From Euphorbia lathyris (taxonomy: Eukaryota > Streptophyta > Magnoliopsida > Malpighiales > Euphorbiaceae): DNA of 64,000 nt. Location of the stretch: contig NC_088912.1 of the NCBI RefSeq assembly GCF_963576675.1, forward strand, positions 55,514,395 to 55,578,394, in the 5' to 3' direction. Positions within the stretch are counted from its first letter, which is position 1. Every line of letters begins with the position of its first letter. Under the pieces are notes generated by a model. The model was given only the letters and a program-made list of their open reading frames with translations. It made no database searches and was not told the origin of the DNA. Positions 21,311-31,385 of this stretch are shown piece after piece. Position numbers and translations under genes: made by a program.

Positions 21311-24018
21311 ATGGCATTGATTACAGTTCGCAATTTGTTTCCCAAACAAACGTTTCAAACATATCATGAAGCTGTTAACTGGGCAAAACAGACGGTAATT
21401 GGGATCGGCTTCGAGTTAACCACAACGTCGCACAAGACAGGGGGCAAGTCAAAGTGGATATTGGTTAAATGTGCTCGTGGTATTAAGAATTATAGAAGGA
21501 AAAGGGATATGGATACAGATGCTATACCACGGAGGGATACAAAAACAAAGTACTGTGGTTGCAAATTCCAGATAAAGGTTCTAGAAATCGCTGAATTAGG
21601 CGGTTGGGTGGTGAATGGGATTGCTGGAGATAGAGGATAGCACTGTCATCAATTGGCTGTATATCGTCAGGGCTACAGACAGATGAGCGGACTAAGCCCG
21701 GGTTCCAAAAAACTTGTTCGTGAAATGAGTTCAGCTCAAGCTAAGCCTTGTGCTATTTTTGCTGCAATCAAAGAAAAACATCCGGAGGATTGCCCGACAC
21801 AAAGACATATCTATAACTACAAGGAGAAAATCAGGACTGAGAGCTTTGAGGGTCCGGATGTAATCGGTCAGGTTTATCGGCTTGCTATAGATAAGGAATA
21901 TGTACATTGGACGCAAGCGGTGCCGGGGAGCAATGTTGTGACTCACTTATTTATGGCACATCCTACATCGATCACACTGTTCCGATCTTATTACTTGTTT
22001 GTTAGTATGGATTCAACATATAAAACAAACAAGTATAAGATGCCATTCTTTGAGATCATTGGAATGACGCCTTCAAATAAAAACTTCTTGATCGCCTATG
22101 GAATCATGAAGGATGAAATTGAGGGAAGTTATATGTGGGTGTTACAAAAATTGAAGCTTTTTCTCTAACCTGATGTGCATCCAATAGCCATTGCTACAGA
22201 CCGGGAGTTAGGACTGATGAGGCCGGTTCGTGAGGTATTTCCTCATAGTCATCATTTATTGTGCACATGGCATATTAATAAAGATGTGGATGATAGAGTA
22301 GGCAAGTGGTGTGGAGTGAAGAGTTTTGGTGAAGTTTTTAAGAATTCCAAATGGAAACGTATAATTGAAGCCCCGACAGTAGCCGAATATAAGGCGGCAG
22401 TGGATGCCATGAAGGATACTACTGCCAACTGGCCTCGTGTGATAGAGTACGTGGAGACCACATGGCTACTGCATAAAGAGAAGTTTTGTCGAGCATGGAC
22501 GAACAAGGTGTTGCACTTAGGAAACACCACAACCTGTCGAGTGGAGAGTTCACATGCACAGTTGAAACAATGGTTGAATTCATCTATTGGTGCACTCGAT
22601 ACATTGAGGCTCAGATAGAGGCGATCAAGTAAGACATTTATTCTGTTATTTGCTTTAATCTTTTAAAGTGTAATACATTAGTTTTGTAATCCTTTACTGT
22701 ATATAATCAGATACTCACTCGAGGACTCGAGAAGAAGATCTGTGGTGGCTCAATGTGGAACACCTTTCAAGTATCTCGACTTACACGTTTCACATTACTG
22801 CTTGCGTGTACTAAATGATGAGCTCAAACGTATGCACAGATTGAGTATGGATGTGGTAAGTGAATGCGGATGTGTGTTGCCCATGACTAATGGCATTCCG
22901 TGTGCATGTGAGCTTAAAACGTATATTGACACAGACACATCGGTCCGTGCTGACTGAATCCATCCTTTTTGGATATCACTTGCGTTTGAAGGTTTGAGTG
23001 ACATACTAGTTACTGCTCCCGTATATGCCGACGGGTCTGAGGATCACCGGTTTTTTCACTCTCTTGTGGAAAAGGTTGAAAAATTAGATCCTTCAATGGT
23101 GCGTAGCATATCGATGATGATTCATGATCAGATAAACCCGAAACAAAGTGGCTTCAAAGAACCTGAGGTCAAAGACATTGTTAGGGGTAGACCAAAGGGG
23201 AATTCATCAACGAAACGAAATCCGAGTGCATGGGAGTACAGTCAGGCACCACGAGGTCGAGCACGGTCCTCAGGTTCGAGGAGTAGTCGTAGTCGAGGTC
23301 GTTCCTCATCCTCATTTGTGCATAACAATGAGATGCCGGGTATATTTTATTTTATTAATATATATGTTGAAGTTAAAGTAAATATATTTTTATTGATGAA
23401 TTTTATATATTAATATTTTCAGCCGGATTTGATGCGGATATCGCCGGTTACCACCATTTACATCGGGTTCAAGGTCTCATCGTACCATTTATTACTGGAT
23501 TCCATGATGTTGTAGCAGATGGCAACTGTGGATTTCGTGTTTTAGCCGATGCCATCACCTATAACCAGGAGGAGTGGAAGCTGATGAGAGTGCTCATAGA
23601 GAATGAGATGCGGGCAAACCGTGATCTGTATGCGCCAGTGTACGGGGACGGATTTGATGCTGCCCTCACGCGTATTAAATGGGCAGGAGCGGGGTGTAGT
23701 GAGTCCCAATGGATGGTGAGTCCAGATGACTTATTTGCTGGTGCATCTGTTTTGAATGTAGTAATATTCCTTTTTACTACATCACAATTAGGATGTTGCA
23801 CTATACTGTCGATGCGTTCGGACGATGGAAGACCACCAGAGCGAGAGATTGTGATTTGTCATTTGGGGAGTTATCATCACTACATACGTCTTTATTTACA
23901 TCCTGCATTTCCAGTGCCTCCCATTGCCACCCAATGGCGTATATTTCATGATCCGAGTGTTCATCACTTGGACAATCTATACGTTGAAAGGAGAGAGGCT
24001 TGGACTAGATTATATTAG
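21311..24018 (+). pseudogene. MULE transposase-OTU protein gene, three visible exons
   Basis: Transposase of the Mutator/FAR1 type joined to an OTU-type cysteine protease. Exon A (ATG 21311 to about 22628): N-terminal DNA-binding-like region with CGCKFQIKV and HCHQ, then the MULE core with the first Asp in SMDSTYKTNKYKMPFFEI, the second in IATDRELGLM, a CTWHINKDVD block and the Glu in RVESSHAQLKQWL. In-frame stops at 21638-21640 and 22166-22168, and a frame slip near 22600. Intron 22629-22710 (GTAAGA...CAG) leads to exon B (22711-23339), with a SWIM-like C-x-C...C-x-C region (SECGCVLPMTNGIPCAC), one stop at 22955-22957 and a basic Arg/Ser tail. Intron 23340-23422 leads to exon C (23423-24018). 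The transposase cannot be made whole as it stands. Confidence 0.85.
23423..24018 (+). CDS. OTU-like cysteine protease exon of the MULE gene
   Basis: OTU proteases remove ubiquitin or related modifiers. This exon, entered by splicing after a GT...AG intron (23340-23422), is open to its stop at 24016-24018, about 198 residues. Catalytic features: VVADGNCGFRVLADAI with the Asp and the nucleophile Cys of the D-G-N-C motif, and a C-terminal His in CHLGSYHHYIRLYL, followed by a conserved-looking IFHDPSVHHLDNLY. Unlike the transposase exons it has no stop or frameshift. OTU regions fused to MULE transposases are known from plant genome annotations as far as I recall; what they do for the transposon is not established. 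It could be read as part of the same protein or as a separate product. Confidence 0.75.
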
Positions 24019-24123
24019 TTTTATATGTTGTAATTAATAATATTTATTCATTAACTTATATTATTGTTACTGATTTTAGTCAAAATTGTATGGTATTTTT
24101 AGGTTTTAAGTGCAATTCTATAG

Positions 24124-24174
24124 TTACGGGTTTAACGGCCTATTTACGGGTTTAACGGCCTATTTACGGGCTTA
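24124..24174 (+). repeat. 20-bp tandem repeat beside the right cluster
   Basis: Two and a half copies of TTACGGGTTTAACGGCCTAT. Confidence 0.8.
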
Positions 24175-24177
24175 AGA

Positions 24178-24351
24178 AGCTATTTTTTTGCCAATTCGAC
24201 ACGCGGGCGTGTGGATATCACGCCTCACCGCGTGGTCGGGCGTGATAGCCACACACCTCACCGCGTGGTCGGACGTGATAGCCAAACGCCCGACCACGCG
24301 GTGAGGCGTGATATCCACACCCCCGCATGTCGGATTGGCAAAAAAATAGCT
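24178..24351. repeat. large near-perfect palindrome in the MULE 3' region
   Basis: The arm starting AGCTATTTTTTTGCC at 24178 is matched in reverse by GGCAAAAAAATAGCT ending at 24351. Pairing runs through the 33-bp repeats to a centre near 24264, so the whole 174 bp can form one hairpin. Confidence 0.85.
24219..24317 (+). repeat. 33-bp palindromic tandem repeats, right cluster
   Basis: Three units of exactly 33 bp at 24219-24251, 24252-24284 and 24285-24317, with the same layout as the left cluster (CACGCC, then CACC or GACC, centre, GGTCGGGCGTG, linker ATAGCCA) but a changed centre (CGCG in place of CATG or ACAT). Confidence 0.9.
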
Positions 24352-24379
24352 TTTCCCTTCCCAAAACCCATGAAAGGGC

Positions 24380-24436
24380 ATTTTTGTCCTTTCATGGGGC
24401 TAGGGGTGGGAATTTGGGGCTGGGTTTAACAACACC
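24380..24436 (-). repeat. MULE right terminal inverted repeat
   Basis: Read on the minus strand it begins GGTGTTGTTAAACCCAGCCC and continues with CACCCCTAGCCCCATG. Partner of the left end. Confidence 0.75.
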
Positions 24437-24534
24437 CTATGACAATCCATGTGGATACAATAATATACTTACTCTTTATTACTTGTCTGACCTGGTGCAC
24501 TTGCTTGTGTTCACATTAAAGGACAACAAATTTT

Positions 24535-24552
24535 TGATGTCGTTGTTGGGGA
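24535..24552 (+). other. decayed Athila-like primer binding site
   Basis: TGATGTCGTTGTTGGGGA aligns base for base with the intact site at 7738-7755; every difference is C to T or G to A. It sits between the LTR-like end and gag, as it should. Confidence 0.6.
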
Positions 24553-24634
24553 TTTGAAGAAAATATTATTTAACTTTTTGAAATTCAGTAAGTTCTTACA
24601 TGTTTGTTCTAGTTGTTTTGTACCCTTGTTGTTT

Positions 24635-25490
24635 ATGCCCAGGGCTGCTCATCCTATTCCACTTGATCTTGAAATTGAGAGAACACGCAAAGAAAGGAAC
24701 ACAGTCAGATGACTTAGACGAAGAAGGAGGGGAAACCAAGTACCTCTAGAACAATACTAAATAGAAAAACCAGAGGACATTCCTCAAGAAGAACATCCAT
24801 ACGGCAACATGGAAAATCCACCATTGAGAATGAAAGACTATTCCAAGCCTTCCACTAAAGGAAATTCATCATGCATCACCATACCTAATGAGGGAGAATC
24901 CATCTTTGAAATCAAGGCCTTCATGATCCAAATGTTGCAAGTAGTTGTTCAATTTGGAGGACTACCACATGAAGATCCCAACTCACACATACAAGATTCT
25001 GTCACTATGTGCAATACATTTAGAACTAATAGAGCAATTTTTTATAATGTGATCAGACTTAAGTTATTCCGCTTTTCTTTGAGGGAAAAGGCTAGGTTTT
25101 TGATGAAGAATTTACAAGTCGGATCCATTACAATATGGGACCAAATGGCTAGTGCATTCTTGACTAACTATTTCCCACTAAGACAAGTCATTAAACTAAG
25201 AAATGTTGTTTCTTATTTTGTGCAAAAACGTGACAAATCATTGTATGAGGTATGGGAAAGATAAAAAGATCTTTTAAGAAAAGTCCCTACCCATAAGATA
25301 CCACAGTGGATGAAAATCCAAACATTCTACGGTGGTTTAACAAATGTGTACAATATTTAGCTCGAATCTGTTCCAAATGGGGACCCTGAAGACCTTAAAC
25401 CCGAGGCTCTTTATGAATTGTTTGAAAGATTGGTGAATACTAGTTATAAATGGAACTCTGTGAGAGAGGACAATTAAAAAAAATGATTCA
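24635..25490 (+). pseudogene. Athila-like gag (capsid), decayed
   Basis: Capsid part of a second Athila-like element. ATG at 24635 (MPRAAHPIPLDLEIERT) matches the start of the gag at 8244 in style. The capsid domain is well preserved: FEIKAFMIQML, FGGLPHEDPNSHI, RLKLFRFSLREKARFL, WDQMASAFLTNYFP and LYEVWER. In-frame stops occur near 24710, 24760, 25262, 25360 and 25477, several in places where Arg or Gln codons are usual. It contains the capsid core that is deleted in the element at 6-14 kb. Not functional. Confidence 0.8.
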
Positions 25491-26531
25491 CCAATGATTG
25501 AAGAATTGACTAGATTGTCTGCTCAAGTTGAACAATTATCTAGACAATCGGTTCAACTCAATAAACCTTACATAAAAAGTGTTAATGTTGTTCAGTGTGG
25601 TTATTGTGAATGTAACCATAAATCTGTTGATTGTCCAGGTTTGTAAGAGAGGACTCCTGGCTTGGAGCAGTGTGACTTTGTGGGGAAGAACCAGAGGAAT
25701 CCATATTCCAATACATACAATGAAGGATGGAGGAATCACTCGAATTTCTCATGGGCTCCACCACAACATCAACCAGTCAAACACACACAACCACTATTGT
25801 AGCAACTCACACAGAACAACTAGAGCAACCAAAATAGCTTTCCATAATATGTACAGAACAGTGAGGAGAAAAAGCCTAATATGAAAGAAATGATGATGTA
25901 GATTATGCAACAAATGCAACAACAACATGGTTCTATCAAGAGCCTAGAAAATCAGCTGCATCAACTGGCAATCCTTGCCTATCAAGAGCCTAGAAAATCG
26001 AGAATCCAAGAGAAGAAGGGTCGATGATCACACTACACAGTGGAAACAAAACATCTGAGGACAAAAGAACAACTAAAACAATTGTCTCATCCACCAATGA
26101 TGAGGAGGAAGAACAACCTCCAATTGTTCGAACATTTGTAAATATCACGCTAGAAGAATCTTTTCCCATTGACCAAGTTGTTCAGATGAATCAAGTTCTT
26201 CAACATGTACCTCCATCATACCTACCTAGATACACTCGAGCAACAAAATCTAGATACCTATTATCGTATGTTCTTAGAAGTTCTTAAAATAGTATATATT
26301 AACATTCCTTTTATAGAAGCATTATCCAAGATGTCGCAATATGCAAAGTTTCTAAAGGCGTTATTAGCAAACAAGAAGAAACTGGAGAACGTAGCCTTAC
26401 TTTAGCTCAACCATGATTAGTCTATCATTCTACAAAGCAAGCAACTGCCACCTCAAAAGCTAAAAGACCCAGGGAGTTTTTCAATTCCTTGTTCAATTGG
26501 AAATATTCATATTGATAATGACATGTGTGAT
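25491..26531 (+). pseudogene. Athila-like gag C-terminus and protease N-terminus, decayed
   Basis: Continues the previous gag. A zinc-knuckle-like CGYCECNHKSVDCPG lies near 25597-25640, then NPYSNTYNEGWRNHSNFSW, typical of Athila-type gag, a Gln-rich region, and the pre-protease block TYYRMFLEVLKIVYINIPFIEALSKMSQYAKFLK (residues quoted in part) at about 26240-26340. The frame shifts at least twice and carries several stops. A 20-bp direct repeat (TATCAAGAGCCTAGAAAATC) at 25933 and 25979 marks a small tandem duplication. The reading ends exactly at MCD, where CACTA begins at 26532. Confidence 0.7.
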
Positions 26532-26559
26532 CACTACACCATAGAATACATATTGCAAC

Positions 26560-27290
26560 GATGTTGATTCATTGCGTTTGACATCTAAAAGTGTTGCATT
26601 ATAGCCAAAAATAGGCTAAAGCAACAATTTTGGCCAATATATTTTCGTTGGTTTATTCACGTTTGCCTTTGCTCTCAAAGGCCACGAAAATGTTCTCTAA
26701 TGTAATGACAAAGATATTGTTTCTTTAGTTTTCAGCAAAGTGCAGCGGTCGCAGGATACAATTAAATGGTAACGAAAAATGAACCCTGAAGCAACGATGC
26801 TACATTTATTAATCGTTGCCTTTAGTAAGAGAAGTCAACATTATTTTAAACTAAAGGCAATGTTTTAATCCCAAAGGCAACACTATTTCGGGTTATACAA
26901 ATGCAACGACATTATTTGGAAAAGGCAACAATTATTTTTCTAAATCAACATTTTTTTGTTAGCAAAATCAAATCAGTTTTATAGCAAAGACAACGAATTT
27001 AACTTATACCAACAATTTTTCTCTTACAACTGCAATGGTTTATTTTACAAATGCAACAATGTTTAGAACAAAAGGCAACGCTGTTTTAGTTTACAATTGC
27101 AATGATGCTTAAAGTAGAAGGCAACAATGTTTGTAACATAAAGGCAACAATATTTGTAACATAAAGACAACGATGATATTGATAATCCAAAAGGCAATGC
27201 CTATTTAAATAAACATCCACAAGCAACAAAATCCAAAAGTACCTAAATATCAACATGCAATAGTACCTAAACAATAAAATTCTAAGTCCT
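26560..27290. repeat. CACTA subterminal repeats
   Basis: Many copies, direct and inverted, of a 10-12 bp GCAACRAT / AAAGGCAAC motif, for example AACATAAAGGCAACAATATT near 27135-27160. Serves as transposase binding region in known CACTA elements. Confidence 0.65.
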
Positions 27291-27329
27291 AAAATATCAT
27301 CACAAGCATAAATAAATCATTCATCACGT

Positions 27330-27695
27330 TCATCTGAACAGACTGTAGAAAGAAAACCATCCAAATTTAGATTGAGTGATGGGTTCATAATCCTGAACTT
27401 TTTGTACAAGAAATTCAAAATGAGCTAGTATTTCATTCTTCACTTCCTCTCTAATCTCATTCTTCACTTTTTCGCTAATTTCCATTTTGAATTTCTCCAT
27501 TGTATCTTCAGACATGGGGCTCTTACTCGTAGCAGTTGAAGATTCGGTGCTCCTATAACCTTTTGTTTTCTTCACGGGGCCTATCCTACCAACTAGCCAT
27601 TCACGACCATGAGATGATGAGTGTTCGAGTATTTCATCAATCTGCTGAATGTTTTCCCCACCAGATGACAACTCTTCAATCCTTGACTGTAGAAT
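27330..27695 (-). pseudogene. En/Spm-type transposase C-terminal exon
   Basis: Minus-strand frame beginning after an acceptor-like TTCTACAG at about 27690. It reads SRIEELSSGGENIQQIDEIL, then GREWLVGRIGPVKKTKGYRS, and a charged helical tail (KFKMEISEKVKNEIREEVKN) typical of the plant transposase Ptta/En/Spm C-terminus in style. The stop is at 27330-27332. The upstream part of the frame (to 27758) is intron-like. I could not find the earlier transposase exons, which may be lost or too decayed. Assignment by general resemblance and by position next to the CACTA end. Confidence 0.45.
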
Positions 27696-28798
27696 TAAAA
27701 CATGAAAACAAATAAAAGACAAGCAAATAAACAAAATGCAATCTGATTTAAAATGCAAACTGACTTAAAATAAAAACTGACAAATAAGATATTAATGTAA
27801 TCAGAGAATCATATTATTGTAATTATAATATTCATAAGATAATAAAAATATTATATGCACAAGAAAACAACAGACAATAATATCAAACAAGATATAAAAT
27901 AGAGTACAGATAGTTAAACCAAAAATTTCTGATTAATTACAATAGAGTGCAAGCAGGAATGAATGCCTAAGAAGTATGTTTAGATCATGAGAATTGATAC
28001 TAAGGAATGAATGCATAAGAAGTATGTTTTACATTTCTACCAAGTCATTTTCTCATCATTTCTGCCAAGTCATTTTGTCTCTAATTTTCATTTCTTTTCA
28101 TGTATAGGAAATCACAAAAGAATGGAGAAGTCACGTTAGTGGACCTTATTGGGATTCCTATGTCTCCTCGATAATGGATTTGATGGTACACATAAATGAT
28201 GTTTTGAGCATGAGATAATGCAAGTGAAAGAGAAGGGGTTTTACAGGCAAATCGTCCTCTAAGATTAGAGAGAAGTGTAAATGGTGGGCTGACCAACTCT
28301 TGAGTATGGAAAAATTCTCATGAGAGAGCTAGATTGAGATTTATTTGGGAATGCATTGAAGCTAATAACAGAAAAATTACTCATTTCAAGTAAATAAATG
28401 GTTATCTTCAACTTTGAAATATGTAAAATACAAAGCCCATAATGAGTCATTTTCTCATCATCATATTTTAGAACCATTCATTCTCGGGTATATGAAATTG
28501 TGGTTTCATTTTATGATATGATGCTTTAAAAATGAATCATCGATCTTATCCTTAATAGTTTTGTTCTTCTGTCTCATCAGTTGATTCAGTTACAAGCAAA
28601 TAGTGCTATGTACCCTAGCATAATGACAAATCCATTTCAGCAGACTATAACTCCACTAATATAGGTAATCTTTGTTTCTGCCATTAAATTTTGTTGATCC
28701 ATTCCAACAAAATAGGGAAAATGGACCAATAGATAGTCAACGTAGTAAACCACAAAACACTAAGGAATGGATGTCTTACATTTTTGCCAAGTCATTTT
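27696..28798. other. interior of the CACTA-like region, noncoding
   Basis: AT-rich. Contains repeated blocks of the type CTAAGGAATGAATGC...AAGAAGTATGTTT and CCAAGTCATTTTCTCATC at about 27960-28080, 28765-28798 and, across the solo LTR, 29685-29765. No gene recognised. Confidence 0.45.
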
Positions 28799-29679
28799 TG
28801 TTGAAACACAACTTCCACACTAAATTTTGATTATGACAAAAATATTATAAGAGAATTAATATTCCATAATTCGTTTAAACATTGAAATTAAATGTTGATT
28901 TAATTGAACTAATTGTTTATTAAGTGTGTTTGATTAAATAAGAGAAAGAAATAAAATCAATGAAATGCCTTAAGATGGACTAAAAGCCCAAGAATCAATT
29001 CTAGCCCAATAGCTGGAAGACTCTAGAAACTGAGTCCAAGTCGAGAAGGCTGAATTGATCCAGAAGACAAGAAGCAGACCAAATCAAGGAAGATCTACAT
29101 TGACTCTTCACATTGATATTGCATCAAAGAAGTACAAGTTACATGCTGCTTGCCCCACTAGACAATTTGGAATCTTTACCACAAATATGCAAACAGTCAG
29201 ACTGCTTCCGATAGAAATCAGAAGTGTGATGTCTCCTAAAGACAGAAGGAAAAGCTAGTTCAATGTTAAGCTTTTGTACTAGAATCAGATGGTGAAAGCG
29301 ATAGAAGGAGCATTTCCCTCCAACGGTCTTTTTGAATTTCGAAATGACCCATATCTAGGCTTCACTATAAAAGCCCCATCAAAAGCTTCATTTGCACTTG
29401 ATCATCAACGCTGAAATCAAAAGAATCATCTTTCAACTCATAACAGAAGCTCCTCTGGTTGAGCTGTCTTATGCTTAAGAAAGATCAGAAGTAGTATCAA
29501 GCTTCATTTATTTGTATTATGCAATAAACAAAGATTGCCTATGTTTCTGAAACTTGCCTTTGTCTTATGCTATTGAATTAAATTGTGAGAATTTTTTTAT
29601 TAAGGGTTAAATTTATCCAATAGTTCCATTCATCCACCCCCCACTTCGGAACTAAACGCTAACTTATAAGGGACCAACA
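28799..29679 (+). mobile_element. solo LTR, 881 bp
   Basis: Begins TGTTG and ends CAACA, a 5-bp inverted terminal pair, and is flanked by a perfect 5-bp duplication ATTTT (28794-28798 and 29680-29684). TATA-like CTATAAAAG at about 29365-29373 supports plus orientation. No primer site or coding follows, so it is a solo LTR left by LTR-LTR recombination. Family not identified; the termini fit copia or gypsy. Confidence 0.8.
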
Positions 29680-30064
29680 ATTTTCTCACCATCTCATCAT
29701 AACATATCAAGAATTGATTCTAAGGAATGAATGCCTGAGAAGTATGTTTTTAGATCATGAGAATTAACATGTGGCATCTCTGACATCTGCAATTTTAAAA
29801 TGTAAATAGTGAAAAAAAAAGTATTCTTAAAGAGTCTGAACCACAAACAACTATTGGAAATCTGAAAGAGTTGGATCAAGCAAACTTGAGACTCGTCCTA
29901 AGCAGAATCATAAAAAAAATACGACAATTAATCTAATAAATATGCCTTCTATGTCTTTAAGAAACTTAACTATGTCATTTTGGGTAATCGTTGTCCATAG
30001 GAAAGAAAAAAAACTAGAACCTGAGAAGAATATTTGCATCAGAAATGTCATAAATAATTTATAT

Positions 30065-30450
30065 GACCTAGGAGCGAGCATAAACCTAATGCCTTATTCA
30101 ATCTATCAAAAACTAGGACTACCAGAGCTAGGAGCAACTAAAGTGTCCATTCAATTGACAAACCATTCTTTCAAATAACCTAGGGGAATAGTGAAAGATG
30201 TTTTAGTTAAAGTAGACAAATACATTCTACCACTAACCTTTTTGATTATAGACAATGATGAAGATGTGCATGTTCCCGTCATCTTAGGTAGATCCTTCCT
30301 AGCAACAGGGAAAGCCATGATAGATATGGATAATGGATAATTAATCCTCAAAGTTCATAATGAAAAAGTAGTGTTTAAAATGAACGAAGCCATGAAACAT
30401 CCCTCTTTAAGTGATCATTCATGCTATTTATTTTTGATACTATTAAAGGT
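30065..30450 (+). pseudogene. Athila-like aspartic protease fragment, decayed
   Basis: From GAC at 30065 the frame reads DLGASINLMPYSIYQKLG, the protease active-site region of Athila-type pol (D-x-G-A-S), and then LGATKVSIQLTNHSF, a stop at 30176-30178, PRGIVKDVLVKVDKF, VPVILGRSFLATGKAMIDM, and another stop at 30338-30340. The left piece at 26.5 kb ends at the codon just before this one, so this is probably the other half of the same element. No reverse transcriptase follows. Confidence 0.7.
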
Positions 30451-31380
30451 TAATTTAAAAAAAAACCATATGATTTCACGTTTTTGCAGATCGGTTGTGA
30501 GCAAGGGTTTTTCATCCAGTTTCCATGATGAATATAATTACGCCTTCATATCTGAATCGATTAAATAAGCCAAAATCCAGGTTCCCTGATAATTTCTGAG
30601 CTCCGAACCCACCCGATATTGCCTTAAACATTTTTATTTCAAAGAGATATCATCACATATCTATGTGATGTATTTTTTATAGATTTTTCATAATTTTTTT
30701 TCTGATTTTTTCCGAGAAACTCTGAAATACTGCATTTCCCTTCATAAACCGGGATGGGGGCGACCTCAGAAATTTTTAATTTAATTTTTTAAAATAAAAA
30801 ATGTTATTCCATGTAGAAAAATCTAACTAAGCATTTACAATTTATTTTAGATTTTTCTAAATTTTTTTCGACATCCCCAGCTCTAAGTAGACTACAACTA
30901 GGGCCAAATGAAACAAACGTTTGTCATTTAGATGCACGCCCCGACATAAAGGCTTCTACCATATTTTTTTAAGAAATAGTCAAAAAATTTCATATGAATT
31001 AGAACCGCCTGATAAAAATAGAGCCGAGCCAGCTCTATTAGAGCCAGACTGGCTCTATTTGAGCCCTCCATCTCTAATCTTACTTTTCGATACGTTTTTA
31101 GATTTTAGGGGATTTTTCTCTTATACATACTAGTCTGATTTTAATGTTCCAAACAGAAAAGAACTAGAGAAAAAAATACCTCTACTCAATAGAAATAATT
31201 TTAGGATTTTTTTAGAAACGTTTTTCTAGAGAGAGAAAGTAAGTAGAGAGAGAAAGAGGTTTTTCTTTAAGTTTCTTTCTTTTTAATTAAAGTTTTCAGT
31301 TTGGATTAATTCATAATTAATAACCCTTTTTACCTCATTTCGGGTCTCAAAATTGGAGCCTGGAAGGATTTGGCGGACTA
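30451..31380. other. noncoding, AT-rich, start of segment X-left
   Basis: No gene. Has a run of GAGCC words near 31020-31066 and a GA-rich stretch at 31230-31260. The last bases before the LTR, ending AAATC (31381-31385), belong to the same sequence that resumes at 33482 (GGAGACTACAC). Confidence 0.4.
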
Positions 31381-31385
31381 AAATC

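Larger units (their letters stand above)
20756..24436 (+). mobile_element. Mutator-like element encoding a transposase-OTU protein
   Basis: A 3.68-kb DNA transposon. Its ends are imperfect inverted repeats: the left end contains ACCCAGCCCCAATTTC and then CCAGCCCCG; the right end, reversed, contains ACCCAGCCCCAAATTC and then CTAGCCCCA. The 9-bp flanks TTATGACAA (20747-20755) and CTATGACAA (24437-24445) match at 8 positions, as expected of a MULE target duplication. It contains one split gene (21311-24018) and two clusters of 33-bp palindromic repeats. Three nonsense or frameshift lesions in the transposase suggest an inactive copy. Confidence 0.85.
20652..24521 (+). repeat. possible Athila-like LTR, short or deleted, interrupted by the MULE
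   Basis: Starts TGATAG with a perfect 22-bp palindrome at 20657-20678 (GTATGCCTTAT and its complement), like the hairpin starts of the other Athila-like LTRs here. After the MULE, 24446-24521 resembles the 3' end of the LTR at 7731 (words TGTGGAT, TTTATTACTTG, GTGCACTT against GTACACTT) and leads into a decayed primer site. Without the MULE only about 170 bp remain, so most of a normal LTR would be missing. The call rests on these end matches. Confidence 0.45.
26532..29941 (-). mobile_element. CACTA-type DNA transposon, one end visible, decayed
   Basis: The sequence CACTACACCATAG at 26532 has the CACTA terminus, preceded by a possible 3-bp target GAT. The next 700 bp are full of short repeated words (GCAACGAT, AAAGGCAACAA, ATTGCAACG in both orientations), as in CACTA subterminal regions. 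A minus-strand exon at 27330-27695 resembles the C-terminus of an En/Spm-type transposase. No matching TAGTG end was found to the right, so the right limit, set where Athila-like coding sequence reappears, is uncertain. Confidence 0.6.

Noticed and set aside
21053..24317. CRISPR-like repeat array
   Set aside because: The 33-bp units are adjacent with no unique spacers, and the context is a plant transposon.
29942..30064. Apparent IGN-like block (KNICIRNVINNLY) suggesting a second, overlapping Athila copy
   Set aside because: Spacing to the DLGAS motif does not match the block at 26.5 kb; exact codon continuity favours one interrupted copy. Left open with low weight.
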